From positions 248,001 through 312,000 of the forward strand of contig NZ_JAVREK010000003.1 in the NCBI RefSeq assembly GCF_031845375.1: DNA of 64,000 nucleotides, given 5' to 3'. How positions within the stretch are numbered: the first letter of the stretch is position 1; each line of letters begins with the position of its first letter. Origin of the DNA: Streptomonospora wellingtoniae (GTDB lineage Bacteria > Actinomycetota > Actinomycetes > Streptosporangiales > Streptosporangiaceae). A program made the translations under genes and the position numbers. Of the stretch, positions 7,504 to 16,504 are shown in pieces. The notes under the pieces were generated by a model. That model was not told the origin of the DNA and did no database searches. It saw only the letters and a program-made list of their open reading frames with translations.

Positions 7504-9129
7504 TCACTGCTCGGCCGAGGCGGAGTCGGCGACGCGCGGGCGCGGGATGCGGCGCGAGGTGCCCAGCAGGCGGGCGCGGAGCTCGAGGCGGCGGACCTTG
7601 CCGGTCCCGGTGCGGGGAAGGTCGTCCCAGACCGCCATCAGGGGATCGGCCAGCCGCGGGAGGTCGGACGTGGCCCGGCGCCAGGCGTCGGGGTGGAGCC
7701 GGCCCGACTCGGTGACGACGACCGGCAGCGGCGGGCCCTGCCGGGGCCGCAGGACGACGCACTCCAGCACCTCGGGAATCCGGTCGTCGACGATGTCCTC
7801 GATCTCCATGCAGCTCATCCGATCCACGGCGTCGACCTCGCGGTCCAGCACCCGCACCGATCCGCTCCGGGCCACCTCGCCGATGTCCTCGGTGTTCCAC
7901 CAGCCGCCCAGCTCCTTGGCCGCCCAGCGCTCGGGCTCGCCCACGTACCCGTGGCCCAGCGCCTTCGTGCGGGCCAGGACCAGCCCCGGGCGGCCGCGCG
8001 GCTGCGGGCGCAGGGTGGCGGGGTCGACGACGCGCAGCCGGGTGCGGCCCGGTACCGGGCGGCCGAGGTCGCGGGTGGTGGGGCGGCGGTCGCCGACTCC
8101 GGCAAGCGCACTGCGCGTCAGGAACCGGAACGTGAGCGGTCCGGTCTCGCTCTGGCCCCAGCCCTGCAGCCAGACGGGGCGGCGGTGGGCGCTGGCGGCG
8201 AGGAAGCCGCGCACGGCGGGCGGGTGCACGGCGTCGAAGGTGCTGATGTAGAGCCGGACCCGGCGGAACACGTTGTCGGCGCTCTTGGCGCGGGCCAGCG
8301 GCTGCCAGCGCACATAGGTGGCCGGGAGCGCCTCCAGCGTGGTGGGCGGGTGCTCGCGCAGGAACGGCTCGGCGCTCTCGGGCGCGTGGTCGGCGACGAG
8401 CGCGACAGCGCGCGGGCGCAGCCAGAACACGCTCGCCGTCCAGGCGAACGCGCGGCCGTGCACGAAGGACGTCGCCGAGGCGACCGTGTCGTCGGGACGG
8501 CTGCTGAGCACCGGCCAGCGGTGCGCCTCGAAACCGATAAGGCGGCGCACGATGGTCCGCGTCGAGTGCACCACCAGCTTCGGGGTGCCGGTGGTGCCGG
8601 AGGTGTGCACGATGATCAGCGGCGCGTCGTCGCGCCTCCGCGGTGGCGCGGGAGCCCGGTGGCCGCGGGCGTCGGCCAGCGGCACCGCGCCGGGCAGCGC
8701 CTCGGGGTCACCGTCGAGCAGCAGTCGGCGCCGGGCGGGCGGATCGATTCCGGCGGCGCGCAGGCGCTCGGCCGTGGCACCGTCGAGAGCCAGTACCTCG
8801 GGGCGCAGCCGCGCCAGCATCGTGCCCAGAGCGGGAGGTGTGACGTGGGCGGAGATGGGGGCGGGCACAGCGCCCAGACGGATCGCCGCCATGGCCAGCA
8901 GCACGATGTCCCAGTGGTTGCGTTTGACGAGCGCGACCCGGTCGCCGGGGCCCGCCCCCGCCGCCGCCAGCCAGCCGGCCGCGTCCTCGACCAGCGCGGC
9001 CAGGTCGGCGACGCCCAGTTCGACGGCGGCGCTCGGGTCGACGTCCAGCGGACGGCTGAGGTAGGCGGTGGTAGGGCTGTTCCGGTCGGCGAGCGTGTCG
9101 AACAGCGTGGCGACGTCGAGCCGTTTCAT
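7504..9129 (-). CDS. Acyl-AMP/acyl-CoA ligase (ANL superfamily)
   Basis: 541-residue adenylate-forming enzyme with a canonical P-loop (HTSGTTGTPKLVVHS), the A5-like segment GWGQSETG, the NTEDIGEV hinge context and a C-terminal catalytic Lys in LPRTGTGKVRR. ATG 9129 overlaps the stop of the FAD enzyme (ATGA). It is only distantly similar to the second ligase at 3751, so the locus probably activates two different acids or the same acid at two stages. The 118 bp gap before the CoA-transferase is the longest in the minus-strand train. Likely cytosolic; substrate not predictable by eye. Confidence 0.88.
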   Translation of the reverse strand: MKRLDVATLFDTLADRNSPTTAYLSRPLDVDPSAAVELGVADLAALVEDAAGWLAAAGAGPGDRVALVKRNHWDIVLLAMAAIRLGAVPAPISAHVTPPALGTMLARLRPEVLALDGATAERLRAAGIDPPARRRLLLDGDPEALPGAVPLADARGHRAPAPPRRRDDAPLIIVHTSGTTGTPKLVVHSTRTIVRRLIGFEAHRWPVLSSRPDDTVASATSFVHGRAFAWTASVFWLRPRAVALVADHAPESAEPFLREHPPTTLEALPATYVRWQPLARAKSADNVFRRVRLYISTFDAVHPPAVRGFLAASAHRRPVWLQGWGQSETGPLTFRFLTRSALAGVGDRRPTTRDLGRPVPGRTRLRVVDPATLRPQPRGRPGLVLARTKALGHGYVGEPERWAAKELGGWWNTEDIGEVARSGSVRVLDREVDAVDRMSCMEIEDIVDDRIPEVLECVVLRPRQGPPLPVVVTESGRLHPDAWRRATSDLPRLADPLMAVWDDLPRTGTGKVRRLELRARLLGTSRRIPRPRVADSASAEQ

Positions 9130-10466
9130 CGGTTGTCCTTCCCGGGGACTGGGCGTGCTCCGTGCGCGGGGCACCGTTCGGCGGCGTCGGCGAGGACGCG
9201 GGAGGCGGCGACGTGCGCGGAGGCGACCGCGCCCTCGCTGCAGGGACGCAGTTCCACCCAGTCGCCGGCGTAGTCGATCGCGCGGGCGGGGCGCCCGCGG
9301 AACGCCGCGCGGGCGCGCAGCGCCGCCGGCGCGGCCTCGGGCAGCCCGTGCGGGAACCGGTGGACGTGGACGCGGCCGAGAAGGCCGCGCAGTCCGGGCA
9401 GGTAGCGTTCGGCGCGCTCGGCGAGCGCCGCGGCGATCTCGGCGTCGCCCGCGCCGATGAGCGATGCGGTGGCGCGCGGCGTGCTGACCAGCGAGACCAG
9501 GCCGCGCCCGGCGGGCGCGCGGTCGGGGTGCTTGTTGTGGTCGAGGGTGACGACGTTGACCAGGTCGTCCTCGGCGGCGGGGATGAGGACCGCGAATCCC
9601 CGCATGCCCGCAGCGCCGGCGGGCCGGCGCGCCAGCTCCAGGCTCACGCGCAGCATCGGCGCGAACGAGCACGCGGCGAGGAAGTCGCGCTCCTCCTGCG
9701 GCGCGCCCGGGTGCAGGCCTCCGGCGAGCGGCGCGGGCACCGCCAGCACGGCCGAGCGCGCCGTGACCGCGGTGCCGTCGAGGGTGAGGCGAGCGCCACC
9801 GGGGACGGCGGCGACCTCGTGCACCACCCGGCCGGTCGCGACGTCCAGGCCCGCGGCGAGCCTGCGGGCGAGGGTGTCCATGCCGTCCCGGTAGGTGCGC
9901 CAATGCGCGGCGCTGCCGGTGGACCGCAGGTGGGCGAGCAGCGGAGCGGCAGCGGAGCGCTCCGGGCGCCAGCCGAAGAACCCGGCGGCGAGCGGGAAGA
10001 GGAATCCGTCGCGCAGCTCGGGACCAAGGCGCTCGGCGAACTCCTCCAGGGTGCCGGTCGCCTCGTCGCCGCCGCCGCTCAGGAGGCGCAGGAGCTCCAA
10101 GCGGGCGCGCGCGGAGAGTCCGGCGCCGGTGAGCAGTCCGAGCGGGCGCCCCGCGTTGGGGCGGGCGCGGCCGTCGCGCCAGACGGACAGGGCGCGGGAC
10201 ACCCGCGGGACGTCGGCCGCGCCGAAGCCCAGCTCGCGGATGAGCGCCCAGGTGGCGGGGTAGCCGGCGGACGGGATCATCTCGGCGCCGGTGTCGACGG
10301 TCCAGCCGCCGCGGCGCAGGGTGCGCATCCGGCCGCCGACGGAGTCGGCCGCCTCGAACACCTGAACCTCGCGGCCCGCCCGCCGAAGGGCGTGGGCGGT
10401 CGCCAGGCCGCCGATCCCGGCCCCCACGACCGCGGCGTCGATGTCGGGTGGTGCGGCTGCGGTCAT
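9126..10466 (-). CDS. FAD-dependent oxidoreductase, amine oxidase/protoporphyrinogen oxidase fold
   Basis: 446 residues. The N-terminal Rossmann FAD motif is AAVVGAGIGGLATAHALRRAG (in part), followed by the second glycine pair EAADSVGGRMRTL that marks the flavin amine oxidase, phytoene desaturase and protoporphyrinogen oxidase group. The C-terminal FAD contact region reads RAIDYAGDWVE. No signal peptide is seen. ATG 10466 lies 49 bp after the UbiA gene, and its stop is shared with the ligase start. In this neighbourhood it may oxidise an amine or desaturate a prenylated intermediate; heme synthesis is less likely because no hem genes flank it. Confidence 0.85.
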   Translation of the reverse strand: MTAAAPPDIDAAVVGAGIGGLATAHALRRAGREVQVFEAADSVGGRMRTLRRGGWTVDTGAEMIPSAGYPATWALIRELGFGAADVPRVSRALSVWRDGRARPNAGRPLGLLTGAGLSARARLELLRLLSGGGDEATGTLEEFAERLGPELRDGFLFPLAAGFFGWRPERSAAAPLLAHLRSTGSAAHWRTYRDGMDTLARRLAAGLDVATGRVVHEVAAVPGGARLTLDGTAVTARSAVLAVPAPLAGGLHPGAPQEERDFLAACSFAPMLRVSLELARRPAGAAGMRGFAVLIPAAEDDLVNVVTLDHNKHPDRAPAGRGLVSLVSTPRATASLIGAGDAEIAAALAERAERYLPGLRGLLGRVHVHRFPHGLPEAAPAALRARAAFRGRPARAIDYAGDWVELRPCSEGAVASAHVAASRVLADAAERCPAHGARPVPGKDNR

Positions 10467-10515
10467 CGCGGTCCGCCCGCGCGTCGGTGGCCCGTCCCCG
10501 CCCGGCGACTAGGCG

Positions 10516-11508
10516 TCACAGGGTCTCCCCGGGGACGAGCGGGCGCGCCAGGTTGACCGCGATCAGCAGGACGACGGCCACGCGGTGGATCTTGATGCCC
10601 AGGTTCCGGGCGCGCAGGATGTCGCCGCGGACGAAGCCGATGGTCCACTGGCGGGCGCGCAAGGCGACGACGGGCGACAGGGCGAGCGCGAACCACCAGG
10701 GCGCGACGCCCGCGACCGCGGCCCCGACGATGATCGCCGCCTCGGCGGCGGAGACGGCCGCGATGAAGGCGGCGTTTCCGCGGGGCGATGTCAGCACCGC
10801 GACGGTGGGGCGGTGCACCCGGGCGTCGCCGGGGATGTCGTTGGTGTTGGAGTAGACCCCGAACAGCAGGGGGCCCAATCCGAAGAGCACGCCCTGGACG
10901 ACCACGAACGCGTCGAGGGTCCCGGACAGCAGGCCGTAGGGTCCGGCCAGCAGGCCCACGCCCAGCGCGACCAGGAAGACCTCCTGCCAGCCGTGGTAGC
11001 TGAGCTTGAGGCCCCAGGAGTACTGGGCCGAGCACACGAGGCAGAGCGCGAGCGCGGCGACGGCCCACAGCGGGCTGTGCGGGGCGACGGCGACCGCCGC
11101 GCCCCAGATCAGCGCTGTCGCGGCGGCCGCCGCCCAGCCGAAGCGGATGGCCTCGGCCTCACTGAGCGTGCCGGCGATCAGCGGTTTGCGGACGAGCTTG
11201 CGGCGGGGGGCGTCGGGGCCGTAGTTCGCGGCGTCGCTGCCGTCGCGCAGCCCGGTGACGTCGTCGAACGAGGTCATGACGGCGACCATGCACAGCTCGC
11301 CCGCGAGCAGCAGCACCAGTGCGGCGAGTACGGCGGGGTCGGTGCGTTCGACCGGGGCGAGCAGGCTCCACGCCACCAGCAGGCCGAGGTAGTAGTCGAT
11401 GATGTCGAGCTTGGCCAGGCGGGCGTAGGCGCCGGCCCTGGCGAGCAGGGCGGGATGCTGCCGGGGGCGGGGGGCGGCGGTGCTTCGCGGGGGATCGTCG
11501 GGTGCCAT
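10516..11508 (-). CDS. UbiA-family membrane prenyltransferase
   Basis: 330 residues with about 8-9 membrane helices. Two aspartate-rich motifs typical of the family are present: the first reads FDDVTGLRDGSD, the second SNTNDIPGD. The first deviates from the canonical NDxxDxxxD by lacking the middle Asp. UbiA proteins transfer a prenyl group from a diphosphate to an aromatic or sugar-phosphate acceptor in the membrane; some act as intramembrane terpene cyclases. ATG 11508 has AGGAG seven bases upstream and lies 10 bp after the aminotransferase. No prenyl diphosphate synthase is in the window, so the donor must be made elsewhere. Acceptor unknown. Confidence 0.85.
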   Translation of the reverse strand: MAPDDPPRSTAAPRPRQHPALLARAGAYARLAKLDIIDYYLGLLVAWSLLAPVERTDPAVLAALVLLLAGELCMVAVMTSFDDVTGLRDGSDAANYGPDAPRRKLVRKPLIAGTLSEAEAIRFGWAAAAATALIWGAAVAVAPHSPLWAVAALALCLVCSAQYSWGLKLSYHGWQEVFLVALGVGLLAGPYGLLSGTLDAFVVVQGVLFGLGPLLFGVYSNTNDIPGDARVHRPTVAVLTSPRGNAAFIAAVSAAEAAIIVGAAVAGVAPWWFALALSPVVALRARQWTIGFVRGDILRARNLGIKIHRVAVVLLIAVNLARPLVPGETL

Positions 11509-11518
11509 CGGGATACTC

Positions 11519-12673
11519 CTAGGGTGCTCGTCGGCTCGGAACGAGGGGGTCGCTCCCGCTGTGGCGGGCGTAGGCGCATACGGAGTCGGCGATGTGCTCG
11601 ACCTGGGAGTCGCTCAGGTGCGGGTAGAGCGGAAGGGAGAGGTTGCGCCGGGCGGCGTACTCGGCGCCGGGCCAGGCGGCGCCCGGCGGCGCGTAGGGCG
11701 CGAACGCGGGCTGGCGCGGCAGCGGGCGCGGATAGTAGACGTGGTTGCCGACGCCGTTGCGGTCCAGGTGGGCCTTGAGGTCGTCGCGGTGCTCGGCCAG
11801 CAGTGTGTAGACGTAGAAGCAGCGGCCTTCGCGGCCGGGCGGGGGCGCTGCCACACCGCGGTCGGCGAGGTCGGCGAAGCGCTCGGTGTAGTAGTCGGCG
11901 ATGCGCGCCCGGCGCTCCAAGCGGTCGTCGAGCCCGGGCAAGCGGTGCAGCTGGAAGGCGGCGAGGACCTCGTCGAAGCGGCTGTTGTAGCCCACGCGGT
12001 GGTGCACGAAGCGGCGGGTGCCGTCCTGGCCGTGGTTGCGCAGCATCCGCACGGTCCGGCCGAGCCCGGGGTCGCCGGTGACGACGGCTCCGCCCTCGCC
12101 CGCGGTACCGAACGTCTTCACCTGGACGAACGAGAACACCCCGGCTTCGCCCCACAGACCCGCGGGGCGTCCGGCCAGCACGCCTCCCTGAGCCACCGCG
12201 GAGTCCTCGACCAGGCGCAGCCCGCGGCGCCGGGCGATCTCGGCGAAGCGCGGCATGTCGGCCATCACCGAGAACATGTGCGCGGGCATCAGGGCGCGGG
12301 TGCGGTCGGTGACGGCTGCCTCGGCGGACGCGGGATCGGCGACCAGGGTCCGGGGGTCGACGTCGGCGAACACCGGGACCGCGCCGAGCCCGCAGACCGC
12401 GGCGGCCAGCGGAGCGCAGCCGAAGGCGGGCACGACGACCTCGTCGCCGGGCGCGACGTCCATCGCCGCCAGCACCAGGCTCAGGGCGCTGGTACCGCTG
12501 GAGCAGGCGACGGCGTCGGCCGCGCCCAGCCGCCGGCGCAGGGCCTCCTCGAACTCGGCGGTGCGCCGGCCGAGGATGAAGCGCTGGTCGGGATCGGTGC
12601 CCACAGCGTGCAGGGCCTCCAGCAGCTCCGCGCGGTCGGCCTCGAACAGGTCGGGCGGGAAGAAGGGGATCAC
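11519..12673 (-). CDS. DegT/DnrJ/EryC1/StrS aminotransferase (second of pair)
   Basis: 384-residue PLP-dependent enzyme of the sugar aminotransferase family. The PLP Lys lies in FSFVQVKTFGTAGEGG, and the cofactor Asp in the LVEDSAVAQGG strand. The start is GTG 12673, overlapping the upstream paralogue's stop as GTGA. Family members transaminate keto-sugars, keto-cyclitols or related ketones. The segment DPASAEAAVTDRTRALMP is shared almost exactly with the neighbour, and 32 bases are identical (12303-12334 and 13457-13488), so the pair arose by duplication or has exchanged sequence. A heteromeric pair or two successive aminations are both possible. Confidence 0.9.
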   Translation of the reverse strand: MIPFFPPDLFEADRAELLEALHAVGTDPDQRFILGRRTAEFEEALRRRLGAADAVACSSGTSALSLVLAAMDVAPGDEVVVPAFGCAPLAAAVCGLGAVPVFADVDPRTLVADPASAEAAVTDRTRALMPAHMFSVMADMPRFAEIARRRGLRLVEDSAVAQGGVLAGRPAGLWGEAGVFSFVQVKTFGTAGEGGAVVTGDPGLGRTVRMLRNHGQDGTRRFVHHRVGYNSRFDEVLAAFQLHRLPGLDDRLERRARIADYYTERFADLADRGVAAPPPGREGRCFYVYTLLAEHRDDLKAHLDRNGVGNHVYYPRPLPRQPAFAPYAPPGAAWPGAEYAARRNLSLPLYPHLSDSQVEHIADSVCAYARHSGSDPLVPSRRAP

Positions 12674-13908
12674 GCCTGCTCCTTTCCGGTGTAGAAGCGG
12701 GTGATGAGCGCGCAGACGCGGTCGACCCCGTCCAGGGTGAGGTCGGGGTAGAGCGGCAGGGCGAGCGCGCGGGCGCAGGCGGCTTCGGCGTTGGGGAAGT
12801 CGCCGGGGCGGTGGCCGAGGTGGGCGAAACAGGGCTGCAGGTGCAGCGGCACCGGGTAGTAGGCCTCGGTGCCCACGCCGTGTTCGCCGAGGTGGGCGGC
12901 CAGCTCGTCGCGGCGCTCGAACTCGGCGAGGTAGACGTAGTAGACGGGGTCCGCGACCGCCGGGCGCGGCACCGGGGCGGGCAGGCGGACGACGCCGGGC
13001 ACGCCGCGCAGCCGCTCGGTGTAGGCGGCGGCGAGTTCGGCGCGGCGCCTGATGCCGGACTCCAGGTCGGGCAGCTTGGCCAGCAGCACCGCCGCCTGCA
13101 GGTCGTCCATTTTGCTGTTGTGGCCGGGCAGGCTGGTGGTAGTGGAGATGCGCGAGAACGCGTCGAGGGTGTCGCCGCGCCGCCCGTGGTGGCGCAGGGC
13201 GGCGGCCGTGCGTGCGATCTCGGCGTCGTCGGTGATGACCGCGCCCGCGTCGCCGATGGCGCCGAGCGTCTTGGCGGGGAAGAACGAGAGCACTCCGCCG
13301 GCGCCGAGCAGGCCGGCGTGGGTCCCGTTCCAGCGCATGCCGATGGCCTCGGCGCTGTCCTCGACGACGGCGAGCCGGCGGCGGGCCGCGAGCGCGCCCA
13401 GCTCCGCCATGTCGGCCATCTGGCAGAACAGGTGCACCGGCATCAGCGCCCGGGTTCGGTCGGTGACGGCTGCCTCGGCGGACGCGGGGTCCATCGCGTA
13501 GTCGGCGGGGTCGATGTCGGCGAAGACCGGGCGGCCGCGGGCCAGGGCGACGGCCGAAGCGGAGGCGATGAAGCTGAATGCCGGTACGACGACCTCGTCG
13601 CCCGGGCGCAGGCCGACGGCGCGCAGCAGCAGCACGAGCGCGTCGGTGGCGGAGTTGACGCCCACGACGTGGCCGGCGCCGGTCCACTCGGCGAGCGCCG
13701 CCTCCAGTTCGGCGACCTTGCCGCCGTGCGAGAACTTCCCGTTGTCCAGCACGTCGCAGCAGTGGCGGCGGATGTCGGGCCACATTCGCGCGAACGTGTC
13801 GCGCTGGGTGAAGAACGGTACCGGCGGCGGCTCCGCGGCGGTCTGCGGGACAGGATCGGCCACCGCCGCGGAAACCGCTGAAACGGCGTCCGGAAATTCG
13901 CGTTCCAT
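12670..13908 (-). CDS. DegT/DnrJ/EryC1/StrS aminotransferase (first of pair)
   Basis: 412 residues with the family hallmarks: VNSATDALVLLLRAVGLRPG, the Asp strand VVEDSAEAIG, the PLP Lys in SFFPAKTLGAIGDAG, and the C-terminal ALPLYPDLT. ATG 13908 is preceded by CTAGGTG and fits the family N-terminus; an in-frame ATG at 13989 would add an unstructured leader. It heads the minus-strand train and faces the plus-strand train across a ~530 bp control region. The normal GEGG after the PLP Lys is GDAG here, a tolerated variant. The likely substrate is a ketone made by the Gfo/Idh or Ldh-type dehydrogenases of the opposite train (inference). Confidence 0.9.
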   Translation of the reverse strand: MEREFPDAVSAVSAAVADPVPQTAAEPPPVPFFTQRDTFARMWPDIRRHCCDVLDNGKFSHGGKVAELEAALAEWTGAGHVVGVNSATDALVLLLRAVGLRPGDEVVVPAFSFIASASAVALARGRPVFADIDPADYAMDPASAEAAVTDRTRALMPVHLFCQMADMAELGALAARRRLAVVEDSAEAIGMRWNGTHAGLLGAGGVLSFFPAKTLGAIGDAGAVITDDAEIARTAAALRHHGRRGDTLDAFSRISTTTSLPGHNSKMDDLQAAVLLAKLPDLESGIRRRAELAAAYTERLRGVPGVVRLPAPVPRPAVADPVYYVYLAEFERRDELAAHLGEHGVGTEAYYPVPLHLQPCFAHLGHRPGDFPNAEAACARALALPLYPDLTLDGVDRVCALITRFYTGKEQA

Positions 13909-14442
13909 GCAACACCTAGGTCGAATATCGGGGGCCGGCGAAACAGGTCGAACGACGGGGGGCACCGTTTTCCGACCGCCGGTTTCCAAGGCGGACCCGA
14001 TTATGCCCTGGCCGCGGCGAAGCTAACCGGGAAATCCGGAAACCCGTCCGACGAATCGCGGACCGCAGGGCCCGACGGGCGCCGAGGCACCGTGAAGGCG
14101 GTGTTCAGGTAAAGGCTTAATCCGACTCAATCCGGCATACGACTGACAGAAACCGCACTTCACCGCGCTTCCCTTCATATCCCAGATGCAATTGCATAGA
14201 ATCAAGCACGCCCGGCGCACTCGGCGCCGACAAACGCGTATTGCGGTTGACAACCGCGGGACTTCGGCCCGAATCTGGATCCGTTCACGAAACCGTCGTT
14301 GCGAATCGTTGCGAACCACCCTGAAAACACCCGGCAGCCGCTCCTGCGGCAATTGATCGGTCCGTATTCCCCGGAACTCCGGAAGCGGACGTGTCCGTCC
14401 GCCCGCGCCCGAATGAGAATTCGCAGATCACGAAGGGGTGAT
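13909..14442. promoter_or_regulatory. Divergent control region of the biosynthetic locus
   Basis: 534 bp without a credible gene, AT-richer than its flanks, between the two divergent trains. It contains a perfect 12 bp palindrome ATGCAATTGCAT at 14186-14197 and a perfect tandem repeat of TCGTTGCGAA at 14296-14305 and 14306-14315. Both are the kind of sequence a pathway regulator would bind. No regulator gene lies in the locus itself, so control is probably by a factor encoded elsewhere. The frame running through 14299-14442 into the oxidoreductase is not supported by family alignment. Confidence 0.5.
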
Positions 14443-15561
14443 GTGCCCGCCATGCTGCAGACACTCGTCGTGGGGCTGGGCCGCGCGGGTCGCGGCCTGC
14501 ACCTCCCGGCGCTGGCGCGGGCCGGGTCCCTGGCCGGCCGGCGCCCCGTCTTCGCCCCCCGGCCGGTCCTCTGCTTCGACCCGCTCGGCCGCCCCGACCC
14601 CCCGCCCCCGGGCACGCGGCCGGTCGCGTCCCTGCGCGCGGCCGCCGAGGCCGCCGAACCGGCGAACACCGTCGTCCACCTGTGCACGCCGCCCGGCGTG
14701 CGGATCCGGCTCCTGGAGGAGCTCGCCCGACTCGGATTCCGCCGCGTCCTCATCGAGAAGCCGCTGGCCGCCGACGAGCCCGAACTGGAGGCCGTGGTGG
14801 CGCTGCGCCGCCGCTTCGACATGCACCTGGTCGTGGTCGCCCAGTGGCTGACCAGCGCCCTCACCCACCGCCTGCGGGCCGCCGTCCGCGAGGGCCGCCT
14901 GCACGGGCTGAGTCCCCACGGCGACGGCCCTCCGATTCCGCCGCCCGAGCTCGGCGCCCTGCGCAGCGTGTCCGTCGTGCAGCGCAAGCCGCGGTTCGTC
15001 CGGTCGCTGACGAGCCGGTCCCACCCGACCGTCTTCGACGTCGAACTCCCCCACTCGGTGGGGGTCGCGCTCGACCTGGCCGGCGGCGCCCGCGTCGAGT
15101 CGGCCTCCTGGAGCGACATGGCGCTGGGCAACGTCGAGATCCCCCGCCTCGGCCAGGCGGGACTGGTGCTGCGCCACGATTCCGGCGCGAGGACCGAGAT
15201 CTTCTCCGACCTGACCGCGCCCACCCGCGAGCGCCGCATCACCTTGGAGTTCGAGCGCGGCACACTGGTGGGCCACTACCCGTGCAGCGAGGACGACGAC
15301 ACCTCCCAGCTGCGGGCCTCCACCGAGGACGGCTCGCTGCGCCTGGTCTTCCACGACGACGCGCTGTCCGACTTCGTGCTCAACGCCTACGAGCACTTCG
15401 CCGGACTGCGCAGACCCCCTGTCGGCGACGCCTTCGGCCTTCAGGTCAGCGCGGTGCGCCTGCTCTCGGCCGCGAAGGCGATGTGCGCCGACCAGACGGC
15501 CCCGCGGGCGGGCGCGCCCGCGGGCGGCGAGGAGAGGATCCGCCATGCCGACCCCGCCTGA
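14443..15561 (+). CDS. Gfo/Idh/MocA-family oxidoreductase (first)
   Basis: 372 residues. The N-terminal Rossmann motif LVVGLGRAGRGLHLPAL binds NAD(P), and the family Lys lies in RVLIEKPLAADEPELEAV. The C-terminal half forms the predicted alpha/beta substrate domain. GTG 14443 is chosen because an AAGGGG site lies a few bases upstream; ATG 14452 is the alternative. First gene of the plus-strand train, overlapping the isomerase by 17 bp. Family members oxidise or reduce a hydroxyl of a sugar, inositol or related cyclitol, or reduce imines. It is more divergent than the second Gfo/Idh gene at 19283, so the two probably act at different steps. Confidence 0.85.
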   Translation: MPAMLQTLVVGLGRAGRGLHLPALARAGSLAGRRPVFAPRPVLCFDPLGRPDPPPPGTRPVASLRAAAEAAEPANTVVHLCTPPGVRIRLLEELARLGFRRVLIEKPLAADEPELEAVVALRRRFDMHLVVVAQWLTSALTHRLRAAVREGRLHGLSPHGDGPPIPPPELGALRSVSVVQRKPRFVRSLTSRSHPTVFDVELPHSVGVALDLAGGARVESASWSDMALGNVEIPRLGQAGLVLRHDSGARTEIFSDLTAPTRERRITLEFERGTLVGHYPCSEDDDTSQLRASTEDGSLRLVFHDDALSDFVLNAYEHFAGLRRPPVGDAFGLQVSAVRLLSAAKAMCADQTAPRAGAPAGGEERIRHADPA

Positions 15562-16504
15562 CCGCCGGCCCGGCCCCGGCCCCGCCGCTGCGCAGGCGGC
15601 CGCCGGCTTGCCCGGGCCCGCGCCCGGCATCGCGTTCGCCGGCATCGGCGACGAGGCCGGCAGCGGTCTGCACGACCAACTGTCCGCGCTCGACCGCCTC
15701 GGCTGGCGCTGCCTGGAGCTGCGCACCGTGGCCGGACAGGCCGTCGCCGACCTCGACGACCGCGCCTTCGCTGGACTCGCCGCCGAGCTGGACGCGCGCG
15801 GCGTCGCCGTCTGCTGCCTCGACTCGCGCATCGGCAACTGGGCGCGGCCTGTCACCGCCGACTTCGACGCCGACCTGCGCGAGCTGGAGGTCCTCGCCGC
15901 GCGCTGCGCCGCCCTGGGCACCAACGCGATCCGCATCATGACCTACCCCAACGACGGCCTCGCCGAGCCGGAGTGGCGCCGCCGCGCGGTGGAGCGGGTG
16001 CGCCGCCTGTGCGCCGTCGCGGAGAGCCGCGGTGTCGTGCTGCTGGCCGAGAACTGCGCCGGGTGGGCCGCGGAGCGCGCCGAGCGGATGCTCGACCTGC
16101 TCGACGCCGCCGGCCCCGCGCTGGGCCTGCTGTTCGACACCGGCAACGGCGTCGCGCACGGCTACGGCCCCCCCGCCCTGCTCTCCGACATCGCCGACCG
16201 CGTGGCGCACGTGCACGTCAAGGACGCCCTGCCCGCAACCGGAGGCGGCGAGCCCGCCTACACCGCGCCCGGCGAGGGCCGGGCGGGCGTGGCCGCGTGC
16301 CTGCGCATGCTCGTCGAGCGCGGCTACCGGGGCGTCTGGTCCATCGAGCCGCACCTCTCGCTCCACCCGCACCGCGGCAGTGCGGCCGGGACGGGTGACG
16401 CCGACGGCTTCGTCGCCGCGGGCGAGGCGCTGCGCCGCCTCGCCGCGGAGGCCGTGGCCGCGGCGGCGGGCACACAGGCGACCGGCGCGGGGGCGCCGGG
16501 ATGA
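15545..16504 (+). CDS. Sugar phosphate isomerase/epimerase, TIM-barrel (AP_endonuc_2 family)
   Basis: 319 residues. After a Pro/Ala-rich leader of ~28 residues the barrel starts at GIAFAGIGDEAG. Metal-ligand contexts include LLAENCAGW (Glu), LLFDTGNGVAHGYGP (Asp), HVHVKDA (His) and WSIEPHLS (Glu), matching the IolE/IolI and xylose-isomerase-like fold. These enzymes isomerise, epimerise or dehydrate keto-sugars and keto-inositols. It overlaps the upstream Gfo/Idh gene and the downstream M20 gene (ATGA), so all three are co-translated. The company suggests an inositol-like or sugar-derived building block, though the exact reaction cannot be named. Confidence 0.85.
   Translation: MPTPPDRRPGPGPAAAQAAAGLPGPAPGIAFAGIGDEAGSGLHDQLSALDRLGWRCLELRTVAGQAVADLDDRAFAGLAAELDARGVAVCCLDSRIGNWARPVTADFDADLRELEVLAARCAALGTNAIRIMTYPNDGLAEPEWRRRAVERVRRLCAVAESRGVVLLAENCAGWAAERAERMLDLLDAAGPALGLLFDTGNGVAHGYGPPALLSDIADRVAHVHVKDALPATGGGEPAYTAPGEGRAGVAACLRMLVERGYRGVWSIEPHLSLHPHRGSAAGTGDADGFVAAGEALRRLAAEAVAAAAGTQATGAGAPG

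Noticed and set aside
14428..15939. 503-codon minus-strand frame
   Set aside because: Shadow of the Gfo/Idh and isomerase genes; composition-driven open frame without a motif.
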